Position numbers and translations under genes: made by a program | The notes under the pieces: generated by a model | The model's input: the letters and a program-made list of their open reading frames with translations, nothing else | Told to the model about the DNA's origin: nothing | Database searches by the model: none | Assembly (NCBI GenBank): GCA_016177705.1 | Contig: JACOUT010000018.1 | Location: 124,001 to 188,000 of the forward strand | Length of the DNA: 64,000 nt | From: Deltaproteobacteria bacterium | Lineage (GTDB): Bacteria; Myxococcota; UBA727; VGSZ01 | Reading direction: 5' to 3' | Shown: piece by piece, positions 34,063 through 44,651 of the stretch | Position numbering within the stretch: the first letter of the stretch is position 1 | Layout: each line of letters begins with the position of its first letter

Positions 34063-35295
34063 GTGGACCGCCGCCATGCCCTTGCCCTGCCCCTCCTCGC
34101 CGCGCTGGCGGGCTGCCAGTTCGGCGTGGAGATCGTGGTGTGCAGGAACGGCGGGGACTGCCCTGAGGGAACGGCGTGCAACGCGGAGCTGGGCGTTTGC
34201 CGGGCGATCGATCAGGGAGACGCCGGCACGCCGTCGGACGACGACGACGAGGACGGCAAGCCCGACGGCGGCGCCCCGGTGCCGGCAGAGGGCGAAGGTG
34301 AAGGCGAGGGCGAAGGCGAGGGTGAAGGCGAGCTGCCCGCCCCGTCTGCCACCATCTGCGGCAACGGCGCGCGCGAGGGACGTGAGCAGTGCGACGACGC
34401 GAACCGGCTGAGCGGCGACGGCTGCTCGACCACCTGCCGCGCCGACTCGTCAGTCACCGAAGTGGAGCCGAACGACTACCCGGGTGACTCGGGCTCGGTG
34501 GCGCTACCAACCTCGAGCGTGTTCGTCGCCGGCATCACCACCATGGTCTACGACGACGTCGCGCAGCAGTCCTACCCCGAAGCCGACACCTTCTGGTTGA
34601 GCCCGACGGCGCCCGCCGTCGTGCGCCTCGAGTCCTACACCCGCAGCGACGTCGACGATTGCAGCGGCACCTCCGGCTTCTTCGTCGACCTCTACCGCGA
34701 AGACGTCGCCACCGACATGCCGGCAGCCTACCTGCGCGGTGCCTGGGGCAACGGCAATGGCCGCTGCAGCGTGCTCACCACCACGTTGACGGCGCGCCCG
34801 CACATGGTGGTCATTCTGGAGGACACCGGCACAGCGCTGATCCCGAGCTATCGCGTGCAGGCGACCGTGCTCGACGACCGCGGCGTCGAGGCCGAGCCGA
34901 ACGACAGCCTGGCCGACGCCGAGAGCGCGGCCGTCGACGGGCTCGACGCCACCATGAGCGGTACGCTGGCCGACGTCGACGACGTCGACGTCTACCGCGT
35001 CGACGTGCCGCCGGGCCGCGGCCTGCGCGCCGAGATCATCCCCGACACCGAGACCACGCCGTGCGATGCCTTCAACACCCGCGTCTCCCTGCTCGACCAG
35101 GGCGGCGTCGAGCGCGCGTCGCGCGCCAGCATGCTTGACGCGTGCCCCTACATCGACGGCACGGGCGACTCGCCGAAGAACCCCGAGGCGCTCAACCTGA
35201 CCTTCGAGACGCGCACGCTCTTCGTCGCGGTCAGCAAGGGCGCGAGCGGCATGGTGGGAGCGCTGCCCTACCGCGTGGCGCTCACGGTGCGCTGA
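34063..35295 (+). CDS. lipoprotein with Gly-Glu linker, DUF4215 Cys-rich repeat and PPC-like domain
   Basis: The product has 410 residues from the GTG at 34063, giving the lipobox LLAALAGC. Next come a small Cys-rich N-domain (CRNGGDCPEGTACNAELGVC), an acidic segment with a (Gly-Glu) linker, and one 'Myxococcus cysteine-rich repeat' (CGNGAREGREQCDDANRLSG, then DGCSTTC). Two units of the pre-peptidase C-terminal type follow (TEVEPNDYPGDS; EAEPNDSLADAESA ... DVDDVDVYRVDVPPG). These parts are typical of surface proteins of Myxococcota and have no catalytic function of their own. It is probably a surface-exposed binding or structural protein. Confidence 0.8.
   Translation: MDRRHALALPLLAALAGCQFGVEIVVCRNGGDCPEGTACNAELGVCRAIDQGDAGTPSDDDDEDGKPDGGAPVPAEGEGEGEGEGEGEGELPAPSATICGNGAREGREQCDDANRLSGDGCSTTCRADSSVTEVEPNDYPGDSGSVALPTSSVFVAGITTMVYDDVAQQSYPEADTFWLSPTAPAVVRLESYTRSDVDDCSGTSGFFVDLYREDVATDMPAAYLRGAWGNGNGRCSVLTTTLTARPHMVVILEDTGTALIPSYRVQATVLDDRGVEAEPNDSLADAESAAVDGLDATMSGTLADVDDVDVYRVDVPPGRGLRAEIIPDTETTPCDAFNTRVSLLDQGGVERASRASMLDACPYIDGTGDSPKNPEALNLTFETRTLFVAVSKGASGMVGALPYRVALTVR
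34288..34332 (+). repeat. hexamer repeat encoding a (Gly-Glu)n linker
   Basis: About 7.5 units of GAGGGC/GAAGGT/GAAGGC encode an Glu-Gly run following PVPA in the DUF4215 lipoprotein. It is the same linker type as in the GH114-like protein. Confidence 0.9.
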
Positions 35296-36097
35296 GCTCG
35301 CCCGCCGCCGCCTCCTCGTCGACCAACCACCAGACGCCCGCCACTGCGCCGGTGGCCGCGGCCACGCTCGTTAGGCCCGCCAGCACCCAGAAGGTCGTGT
35401 TCATCGCGTCGTAGGAGGCGTCGAGCGGCACGCCGCTTTCGGTGGCACGGATCTGGTTTGCCACCACCGCCGAGACGCCGAGCGTGGCGGCGCCGAGCAG
35501 CACCGCCGCGCCCGCGCCGGCGGCCGCGGTCACCAGCAACGGCGTGACGCCGTCGCTGGTGGCGGTGGGGGTCTCCTCCGGCGGCGGCGACCGGCGCCGC
35601 GGGCCCGTCGCGACGTCGGGCTCGTCGTCGTCGCGCTCCAGCTCGTCGGGCTGGTCCTCGACGGGCGGCGGCGGTAGCGGCGCGCTCGCCTGCGCGGCCC
35701 GCTCGAGCGCCGCCCACGCGGCGCGCGCGCTGGCGGGGGCGCTCGCCCCTTTGCGCGTCTTGGCGAAGGTCGCCGTGCGCGCGGTGATGCGCGCGATCGA
35801 CAGCGACTTGCCGGACACCTCGAAGGCGATCAGCTCGTCGACGCGCGCCAGCACCAGGATCTTCTGCAGGCAGCGTGCGTCACTGATGGAGCAGACGATG
35901 CCGAGCTTGGCGGCGTCGGCCACCACCATCGCCGCCTTCTTGGCCGGCAAGGGCTCACCCGCCAGGTCCGGCAAGGCGCGCAGGGACTGCGCCAGCGCAG
36001 GCTCGGGGCGCACCGACAGGTCGGCCACCGCCGTCTGCGGCGGCGCGGCGATGGCGAAGAGCAGGAGCGAGAGCGGCACCACGGGTGCGCCGAGCAT
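35282..36097 (-). CDS. secreted or membrane protein of unknown function
   Basis: The product has 271 residues from the ATG at 36097, chosen because it opens a signal peptide (MLGAPVVPLSLLLFAIAAPP); an upstream in-frame start is possible. The first ~120 residues look like a compact alpha/beta domain (VVADAAKLGIVCSISDARCL, VLARVDELIAFEVSG). An acidic Pro-rich linker (PPPPVEDQPDELERDDDEPD) follows, then two C-terminal hydrophobic helices (VTAAAGAGAAVLLGAATLGV; TTFWVLAGLTSVAAATGAVA). This layout of N-domain, linker and paired TM helices is common in Myxococcota. It converges with the lipoprotein ending at 35295 (14-bp overlap) and is divergent from the kinase gene at 36312. Confidence 0.62.
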   Translation of the reverse strand: MLGAPVVPLSLLLFAIAAPPQTAVADLSVRPEPALAQSLRALPDLAGEPLPAKKAAMVVADAAKLGIVCSISDARCLQKILVLARVDELIAFEVSGKSLSIARITARTATFAKTRKGASAPASARAAWAALERAAQASAPLPPPPVEDQPDELERDDDEPDVATGPRRRSPPPEETPTATSDGVTPLLVTAAAGAGAAVLLGAATLGVSAVVANQIRATESGVPLDASYDAMNTTFWVLAGLTSVAAATGAVAGVWWLVDEEAAAGELSAP

Positions 36098-36311
36098 ACC
36101 GTCAAGGCGCCACGCGAGGCGCGGCGCGTCGTCGACGCGCCAGAGCACCGATCAGGTTGGCGGACCGAGCCCGGCGCACCCTCGGCGAAGAGGGCAAGGA
36201 GCCCCGCAGCCGCGGGCCCGTAGGCCCGTGGCGAGGACGCGACGCCGCCATCTTCGGCGAGGGTGCGCCTGGCGATGGGAGCCAACCTGTTCGGTGCTCT
36301 AGGCTCCCCGC

Positions 36312-37988
<1,677 letters not shown>

Positions 37989-38045
37989 GGGCGCCGGCCA
38001 CGCGAGGGTGTTGACGTCGTCACCCAAGCGGCCAATCACCGCCCC

Positions 38046-41000
38046 ATGGCCACCGAGCGACGCTGGGACTCCGAGGGGCGAAGCTACGCCCCCGGCTCGC
38101 GCGTGCCGCCCACGCCCCTCGACCGCCGGCGCACGCTGCCTGCCCTCGACGTCACCGAGACGCTGCGCGGCAAGAACCTCTTGATCATCGGCGGCACCGG
38201 CTTCCTCGGCAAGGTGCTGGTCGGCCTGCTGATCGCCCGCTACCCCGACCTCGGCCACATCTTTCTGATGGTGCGCAGCAAGGGGAAGATGTCGCCCAAG
38301 GAGCGCTTCGAGGAGGAGCTGTGGCCCACGCCCTGCTTCGACCCGCTGCGCGAGCGGTGGTCGCTCGGCCCCGAGGCCGGCAAGACCGACCTGTACACCA
38401 AGCTGACGCCGGTGCCGGGCGACGTGGTCGAGCGCTGGGCCGGCATCACGCCGCAGTGGCTCGACCGGCTCAAGTCCGAGCGCGTGCATGCCGTGCTCAA
38501 CGTCGCCGGCGTGGTCAGCTTCGACCCGCCGCTCGACGAGGGCATGCGGGTGAACGCCGTCGGCGTCTTGAACCTGCTCGAGCTGTGCCGCGAGCTGGCG
38601 CTCGTCCCCGGGCAGCAGCACAACGTCACCGGCGCGCCCACCGACGCGCCCATGCCGGCGCCGGTCGCGGTCCCGCTGTTGCACACCTCGACGTGCTACG
38701 TGGCGGGCGCGGCGCGCGGCGCCATCTGGGAGGACGACCCGCGCGACCAGCCCTTCCCCCGCGCCGTGCCGCTCGCCGGTCGCTACGCACCCGAGGTGCC
38801 GCCGGGCCACGGCGAGCGCCTCGACCGGGTCCACTGGGATCCGCGCCGCGAGCTCGACGAGGGCATGAAGATCGCCGCGCACCTGCGCGCGCGCGCCGAG
38901 GACGCGCAGATGCAGTCCTTGTTCCTGCAGCGCGCCAAGGCCAAGCTGCGCCAGCTCGATCGCCCCACCACGGGCGAGCCGCTCGCGCAGGCGCTCAAGA
39001 AAGAGAAGCAGAAGTTCATCGACGACGAGCTCGGCGACGTCGGTATGAAGCGTGCGCAGCACTGGGGCTGGCCGAACACGTACACCTACACCAAGCGCAT
39101 CGGCGAGCAGTTCCTGGCCGCGAGCGGGCAGCCGTTCACCATCGTGCGCCCGGCCATCGTCGAGAGCTCGGTGGAGTTCCCGTTCAAGGGCTGGAACGAG
39201 GGCATCAACACCTCGGCGCCGCTCATCTACCTCGGCTTGCAAGGGCAGCAGCAGACGCCCACGCGCCCGGGCCACATCCTCGACGTCATCCCAGTCGACA
39301 TGGTGTGCGCCGGCACCGTCGTCGCCGCCGCGGCGCTGCTGCGCGGCGAGCACGCGATGGTCTACCAGCTCGGCAGCAGTGACGCGAACCCGCTCACGAT
39401 GGAGCGCATCGCCGAGCTGACCGCGCTCTACAAGCGGCGCTACCTGCGAAGCCAGAAGCGCGGCAACCCGATGCTGAACCGCACCCTGGCGCGCTTCGGC
39501 TCGATCGGCGTCTCGCCCGAGCAGTACCAGCGGCTGTCGGCGCCCGCGCAGGCCAAGGCGCTCGGCGTCGCCATCGACGGCGTCGCGCTGTTGAAGAAGA
39601 CGCCGGCCGCGAGCCTCGCGCGCGCCGCCGAGAAGAACCTCACTGCGCTGCAGAAGCAAGTGAAGATGGCAGCGTTCATCCTCGACACGTTCTTGCCCTT
39701 CATGGCGCTCTACAACTACCAGTTCCGCTGCGACCACATGCGCCAGGAGATGGCGCGGCTGGCACCGGCGGATCGTGAGCGCCTGCGCTTCGAGCCGGAC
39801 CTGATCGACTGGCGCGAGTACTGGAACGACATCCACATCCGCGGCCTGCGCAAGTGGGTGTTCCCCCACCTCGAGGCCAAGCTGTCGAAGCGCCCGCGCG
39901 CCGAGGATCGCTACAGCGACCTGGTCAGCTTCTTGGACGAGGTCGCCGAGCGCGAGGGGCAAGCCATCGCGGTGCAGCGCCTGCTGCACGTCGAGACCAA
40001 GGGCGAGAGCAAGCCGGTGCTCGCCGCCGTCACCTACAAAGAGCTGCGCCGCCGCGCGCATGCATGCGCGAGCCGCCTGGCCGACGTCGGCGTGCACCCG
40101 GGCGCCAAGGTCGCACTGGTCGGCAAGAACTCGCCGGAGTGGGCCATCGCCTTCTTCGGCATCCTGTGTGCCGGCGGCACCGCGGTGCCGCTCGATCCGG
40201 CGCTCGACGCCACCGAGCTCGGCCGCCGCATGCGGCAGGTCGAGGCGTCGTTCGCGCTCGTCGACGACGACGCGCACGCGCCCGAGGATGCCGCCTGCCT
40301 CGACCTGCGTGAGCTGGTGGAGGCGCCGTCCGCCGACGAGGCGGTGGAGCCGCCCGAGGTCTTGGTGGCGCCCGACGATGTCGCGGTGGTGGCCTACACC
40401 GCCGGCACCACGGGTGCTTCGAAGCCGGTGGTGCTGACGCACAAGAACATCACCGCCGTGCTCGCGTCGGTGGCGCCGCTCTTCAAGCTCGGCCGGCGCG
40501 ACAGCGGCCTGTCGGTGCTGCCGCTCTTTCACACCTTCGAGCTGACCTGCGGCCTGCTGCTGCCCATGCTGCGCGGCGCGCGCGTCACCTACGTCGACGC
40601 CGTGACCACCGAGGCGCTGTCGCAGGCCTTCCAGGTGGCGGGCATCACCGCGATGATCGGCGTGCCGCAGGTGTGGGAGGAGCTCGAGGAGAAGATCCAG
40701 CGCGACCTCGAGGACTCGGGGCCGTTCGCGGAGGCGGCCTACCAGGCGGGCGTGTTCTTGAACCGCACCGTCGGGCGCGCGCTCGGCGTCAACCTCGGGC
40801 GCGTGCTGTTTCGGCCCATTCACGATCGACTCGGCGGGCGCGTGCGCTTCCTGATGTCGACCGGCGGGCCGGTGCCGAAGAAGACCGCCGAGACCTTCCG
40901 CTCGCTCGGCATCGAGCTGAAGCAGAGCTACGGCCTCACCGAGGCAGCACCAGTGCTCGCGGTGGGCGACGCCAAGGGAGCGCAGGCGGTGCCGGGCGTG

Positions 41001-42764
41001 GAGGTCGAGATCCGCGACGTCAACGAGGACGGCGTGGGCGAGATCGTGGCGCGCGGCGACGCGGTCAGCCGCGGCTACCTCGACGACGACGAGCTGACCG
41101 CCGCCGCCTTCGGCAAGGACGGCTGGCTGAAGACCGGCGACCTCGGGCGCATCGACAAGGACGGCCGCATCACGGTGGTGGCGCGCCACAACGAGGTCAT
41201 CACGCTGGCCGACGGCCGGCGCATCTATCCGCGCGGCATCGAGGAGCAGCTCGCGCAGGTGAAGGGCGTCGTCGAGGCCTGCGTGGTCGGCGTGCCCGAC
41301 GGCCAGGGTGGCGAGCGCGTCGCGGGCCTCGTCGTCTGCCAGCCCACCGACGACAGCAGCGCCATCGAGCGCGCGGTCTCGTGGGCCGCCCGCAAGCTCG
41401 AGGAGCAGGAACGACCATCCATCGTCATCGCGACGTCGAGCGCGCTGCCGCGCACCGCCGATCGCAAGGTCAAGCGCACCGAGGTGATCGCGGCCATCGT
41501 CGCCGAGGAGTCGCGCCGCGCCACCAAGGCGAGCGCGGCCATCGCGCCGAGCGAGGTGCTGGCACCGGGCGAGGCGGTGGCGCCCGAGCGTGAGCCGCGC
41601 CTCAAGGCGCCGGGCAGCAGGCGCGCGGTGCAGGACAACGAAGCGCCCATCGCGGTGCCGCGCACGGTGAAGAGCGCGATCAAGTCGGTGCTGGCCGGCG
41701 TGCAACAGCAGTTCTACCAGCGCGGCCTCGACGTCGACATCGAGGGCGAGGAGAACATCCCGTGGAACCGCCAGACGCTGGTGGCGGCGAACCACGCGAG
41801 CCACCTCGACATGGGGCTGGTGAAGTTCGCGCTCGGCAACTACGGGCGTGAGCTGGTCGCGCTGGCCGCCAAGGACTACTTCTTCGAGGGCAAGTGGCGG
41901 CGCAGCTACTTCGAGAACTTCACCAACCTGCACCCGCTCGACCGCGGCGACAACCCGCGCGAGGCGATGCGCGAGGCCTCGCTGCTGCTCGACAGCGGGC
42001 GCACCGTGCTGATCTTCCCCGAGGGCACGCGCACGTCGACGGGCGAGATGGCCGCCTTCCGCCCCGCCGTCACCTACCTGGCGCTGCGCCACGGCATCGA
42101 CATCCTGCCCATCTACTGCGAAGGCACCTACCGCTCGATGCCGCGCGGCAGCTTCGTACCCAAGAACCGGCGCGTGCGCGTGCACATCGGCCAGCCCATC
42201 TCGTCGGCGGCGCTCAAGCGCGCCACTGAAGAGGCGGGCCTGCGCCCAGCGGCAGCGTCGCAGAAGACCGTGCTGGTGGTGCAGCGGGCCGTCGAGGCGC
42301 TCAGGGACGGCAAGCACTTCGTGCTGTCACGCGCGCTCGATGAGGCGCTCGGCAAAAAGCCCGCGCTCGCCGCCGGCAGTGGCAAGGGGGGCAAGAGCGG
42401 CGGGAATGGCCAGGACGCGGCGGGCGCCGACGAGAGCGAGGCGGGCCGCGCGCTGCGGGAGATCTTCCAGGACCTCGAGCGGCGCTTCCAGCGCGAGGCC
42501 GTCAAGGACCCGCTCACCTACTACTTCTCCCTCGGCGAGGGCAAAGACGCCAAGTGGACGGTGCAGGTGGCCAAGGACGGCTGCCGCATCGTCAACGACA
42601 AGCTCGACGGCAAGGCCGACTGCGTGTTCAAGACCGACGCGCGCATGTTCACCAAGATCATCAAAGAGCACTACATCCCCGACGTCAGCGAGTTCTTGGA
42701 CGGTACCGTCAAGACCAACGACCCCGAGCTACTGACGACGTTCCTGTCCATCTTCAAGATCTAA
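38046..42764 (+). CDS. four-domain lipid enzyme: fatty acyl reductase-like SDR, acyl-CoA/ACP ligase, PlsC acyltransferase, SCP2
   Basis: The product is a single chain of 1572 residues. Residues ~40-420 are a fatty-acyl-reductase-type extended SDR (NLLIIGGTGFLGKVL; YTYTKRIGEQFL supplies the Tyr/Lys pair). About 630-1160 is an ANL-superfamily acyl ligase (YTAGTTGASKPVVLTH; KQSYGLTEAAPV; WLKTGDLGRID). About 1210-1420 is a PlsC-type acyltransferase (ANHASHLDMG; FPEGTRTSTG). About 1475-1572 is an SCP2 sterol-carrier domain. Together it could activate a fatty acid, reduce it to aldehyde or alcohol, and acylate a glycerolipid, as needed for ether lipids, waxes or neutral lipids. Myxobacteria have multifunctional ether-lipid enzymes (ElbD), but I cannot confirm equivalence. 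The SDR gene follows 26 bp on. Confidence 0.88.
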   Translation: MATERRWDSEGRSYAPGSRVPPTPLDRRRTLPALDVTETLRGKNLLIIGGTGFLGKVLVGLLIARYPDLGHIFLMVRSKGKMSPKERFEEELWPTPCFDPLRERWSLGPEAGKTDLYTKLTPVPGDVVERWAGITPQWLDRLKSERVHAVLNVAGVVSFDPPLDEGMRVNAVGVLNLLELCRELALVPGQQHNVTGAPTDAPMPAPVAVPLLHTSTCYVAGAARGAIWEDDPRDQPFPRAVPLAGRYAPEVPPGHGERLDRVHWDPRRELDEGMKIAAHLRARAEDAQMQSLFLQRAKAKLRQLDRPTTGEPLAQALKKEKQKFIDDELGDVGMKRAQHWGWPNTYTYTKRIGEQFLAASGQPFTIVRPAIVESSVEFPFKGWNEGINTSAPLIYLGLQGQQQTPTRPGHILDVIPVDMVCAGTVVAAAALLRGEHAMVYQLGSSDANPLTMERIAELTALYKRRYLRSQKRGNPMLNRTLARFGSIGVSPEQYQRLSAPAQAKALGVAIDGVALLKKTPAASLARAAEKNLTALQKQVKMAAFILDTFLPFMALYNYQFRCDHMRQEMARLAPADRERLRFEPDLIDWREYWNDIHIRGLRKWVFPHLEAKLSKRPRAEDRYSDLVSFLDEVAEREGQAIAVQRLLHVETKGESKPVLAAVTYKELRRRAHACASRLADVGVHPGAKVALVGKNSPEWAIAFFGILCAGGTAVPLDPALDATELGRRMRQVEASFALVDDDAHAPEDAACLDLRELVEAPSADEAVEPPEVLVAPDDVAVVAYTAGTTGASKPVVLTHKNITAVLASVAPLFKLGRRDSGLSVLPLFHTFELTCGLLLPMLRGARVTYVDAVTTEALSQAFQVAGITAMIGVPQVWEELEEKIQRDLEDSGPFAEAAYQAGVFLNRTVGRALGVNLGRVLFRPIHDRLGGRVRFLMSTGGPVPKKTAETFRSLGIELKQSYGLTEAAPVLAVGDAKGAQAVPGVEVEIRDVNEDGVGEIVARGDAVSRGYLDDDELTAAAFGKDGWLKTGDLGRIDKDGRITVVARHNEVITLADGRRIYPRGIEEQLAQVKGVVEACVVGVPDGQGGERVAGLVVCQPTDDSSAIERAVSWAARKLEEQERPSIVIATSSALPRTADRKVKRTEVIAAIVAEESRRATKASAAIAPSEVLAPGEAVAPEREPRLKAPGSRRAVQDNEAPIAVPRTVKSAIKSVLAGVQQQFYQRGLDVDIEGEENIPWNRQTLVAANHASHLDMGLVKFALGNYGRELVALAAKDYFFEGKWRRSYFENFTNLHPLDRGDNPREAMREASLLLDSGRTVLIFPEGTRTSTGEMAAFRPAVTYLALRHGIDILPIYCEGTYRSMPRGSFVPKNRRVRVHIGQPISSAALKRATEEAGLRPAAASQKTVLVVQRAVEALRDGKHFVLSRALDEALGKKPALAAGSGKGGKSGGNGQDAAGADESEAGRALREIFQDLERRFQREAVKDPLTYYFSLGEGKDAKWTVQVAKDGCRIVNDKLDGKADCVFKTDARMFTKIIKEHYIPDVSEFLDGTVKTNDPELLTTFLSIFKI

Positions 42765-42790
42765 CGGAAGATCTGGAGCACGAGAGAACC

Positions 42791-43807
42791 ATGAGCGCGC
42801 GCCTCGCCCTCCTCACCGGCGCCACCGGTTACATCGGCCGCCACACCGTCGACGCCTTGCTCGGCGCCGGCTGGCGCGTGCGCGCGCTCTGCCGCGGCGA
42901 CGAGCCCGAGCTGGTCAAGAAGGGCGTGCAGGTCGTGCGCGGCGACGTGTTGATCAAGGACTCGGTGGTGCGCGCGCTCGAGGACGTCGAGGCCGTGATC
43001 CACGGCGCCGGCCTGGTGTCGCGCAGCGTCGATGACGCGTCGCAGATGTTGCGGCTGCACGTCGTCGGCACGCAGCACGTGGTCGGGCTCGCCTGTGAGC
43101 GGGGTGTGCGCAGCATCGTGCACCTGTCCACCTCGGGCACGGTCGCGGTGGGCGACGACGCCGAGATGGTCTACCGCGAGGACGACCCGGTGCCGTTCTC
43201 GCACCTGGTGCGCTTCCCCTACTACCTGTCGAAGTGGCTGGCCGAGCGCGCTGCCGACGACGCAGTGCGTATGACCGGCTCGCGCGCGCACTTCATCACG
43301 CTCAACCCGTCGCTGGCGCTCGGACCGGGCGACACGCGCGGCAGCTCCACGCTCGACGTGCAGCGCTACCTCAAGCGCGAGATCCCCATGGTGCCGTCGG
43401 GCGGCTTCTCCTTCGTCGACGCGCGCGACGTGGCGGCGATGGCCGTGGCCGCGCTCGAGAGCGGCAAGAGCGGCGAGCGCTACTTGCTCGGCGCGCTCAA
43501 CTGCACCTGGGCCGACTTCTTCCGCCGCATGCAGCAAGTGAGCGGCGTGGCGGGTCCGCCCGTGGCGATCGCGATGCCCAAGCGCGTGACCACGCTCGGC
43601 GTGGCGCTGCTCGAGCGCGTCGCCGGCGCCTTCGGCGGCACGCTGCCCGTCACCACGCTCGAGGCCGAGATGGCCTCGTGCTTCTGGTACTGCGACTCGC
43701 GCAAGGCCGAGCGTCAGCTCGGCTTTGCGCCGCGCGATCCCATGGTGACCATCCTCGACACCGTCAAGGATGTGCGCGGCGAGGGGCGGCGCGAGCGCGT
43801 CGTCTAG
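42791..43807 (+). CDS. NAD(P)-dependent extended SDR (3-beta-HSD/OleD-like)
   Basis: The product has 338 residues from the ATG at 42791. It has the nucleotide-binding motif LLTGATGYIGRHTVDALLGA and the catalytic Tyr/Lys in FPYYLSKWLAE. Mid-protein HLSTSGTVAV and TLNPSLALGPGD are typical of epimerase/3-beta-hydroxysteroid-dehydrogenase-type extended SDRs. It lies 26 bp downstream of the four-domain lipid enzyme and is probably in the same operon. A natural role is a ketone or aldehyde reduction on the long-chain product of its neighbour. The exact substrate is open: 3-oxo lipid, sterol-like or 2-alkyl-3-keto acid. Confidence 0.85.
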   Translation: MSARLALLTGATGYIGRHTVDALLGAGWRVRALCRGDEPELVKKGVQVVRGDVLIKDSVVRALEDVEAVIHGAGLVSRSVDDASQMLRLHVVGTQHVVGLACERGVRSIVHLSTSGTVAVGDDAEMVYREDDPVPFSHLVRFPYYLSKWLAERAADDAVRMTGSRAHFITLNPSLALGPGDTRGSSTLDVQRYLKREIPMVPSGGFSFVDARDVAAMAVAALESGKSGERYLLGALNCTWADFFRRMQQVSGVAGPPVAIAMPKRVTTLGVALLERVAGAFGGTLPVTTLEAEMASCFWYCDSRKAERQLGFAPRDPMVTILDTVKDVRGEGRRERVV

Positions 43808-43810
43808 CGG

Positions 43811-44540
43811 CTACGGAACGGCGGGGTCGGCCGCGGTCGGCAGCCGGTTGAGCGAGACGCGGTAGCCGCCCGGCGCCTGGTTGCTGACGCGGAACGCGCC
43901 GCGCATCGAGACGCGCGTGCCGACCGCGGCGTTCAAGCACTCGTCGACGCTGCCGCAAGCGGTGATACCGGCGACGTCGGTGATGCAGGCGGTCAGGAAG
44001 TTGGGCGCGCCGGCCGCGTCGCGGATTTCGAATGCGCTGCAGCGCCGTGGCACTCACATACGACACCGCGGCGAGGAGCTGGATGGGCCGCGCGGCCACG
44101 ATGCCGCGCGCCTCGTCGACCGTGAAGGGTACGCCTTCCACCTCGAAGCTCGGCTGGTAGCCGCGCGCGCGCAGCCAGGCGTCGATGGTGGAGATGGTGA
44201 CCGGGCCGACGTTGCGGATTGCGTCGAGCTCGGCGATCGACTGGAGCAGGTCGTCGTCAGCGGTGCAGAGCAGCGAATCCGCGCCGCGCACGTGGCGGAC
44301 GACGCTGGACGCCGCGATCGACTTGATCCGCACCTCCTGACGGAGCGTGGCCTCGGTGGCCTCGGGGCCGTTCAGGAAGCTGAGGATGGCCTGGGCGTCG
44401 AGGGGGTGGGCGTCATCGGCGGTGCTGGCAGCGTTGGTGTCGACGTCCGCCTCAGTGCCGCACGCAGCGGCAAGCAGAAGCAGCAAGAGCGTGGCGGCGG
44501 TAATACGCGTGAGATCCCTGGATGTGGGCAGTTTGCCCAC
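43811..44540 (-). pseudogene. frameshifted helix-hairpin-helix-like lipoprotein gene
   Basis: A reading frame from about the GTG at 44540 encodes a lipoprotein signal (LLLLLLAAAC) and an HhH-like segment (SIAELDAIRNVGPVTISTID), then leaves coding sense near 44040. From about 44048 downward another frame continues sensibly (CSAFEIRDAAGAPNFLTACI to SLNRLPTAADPAVP) to a stop at 43811. Removing one base near 44040-44050 would rejoin the halves into a protein of about 243 residues. Either the gene is recently disrupted or the base is an error. Function unknown; it converges with the SDR gene. Confidence 0.62.
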
Positions 44541-44543
44541 ATC
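44521..44543. promoter_or_regulatory. perfect 10-bp inverted repeat (GATGTGGGCA-GTT-TGCCCACATC)
   Basis: The arms 44521-44530 and 44534-44543 are exact reverse complements around a 3-base spacer. The site covers the probable GTG start of the frameshifted lipoprotein gene and lies about 110 bp upstream of the membrane methyltransferase-like gene on the other strand. A protein-binding operator or an RNA hairpin masking the start are both possible. Confidence 0.5.
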
Positions 44544-44651
44544 GTCGATTTCAGGCTGGCAATCACGAGGCGGCGCGATCGCGATCGCCGCCCGGCGCCG
44601 AACGCAGCGAGGACGACGTGCCCGCCGTGATCGTCCTGTTAGCTTTGGGTC

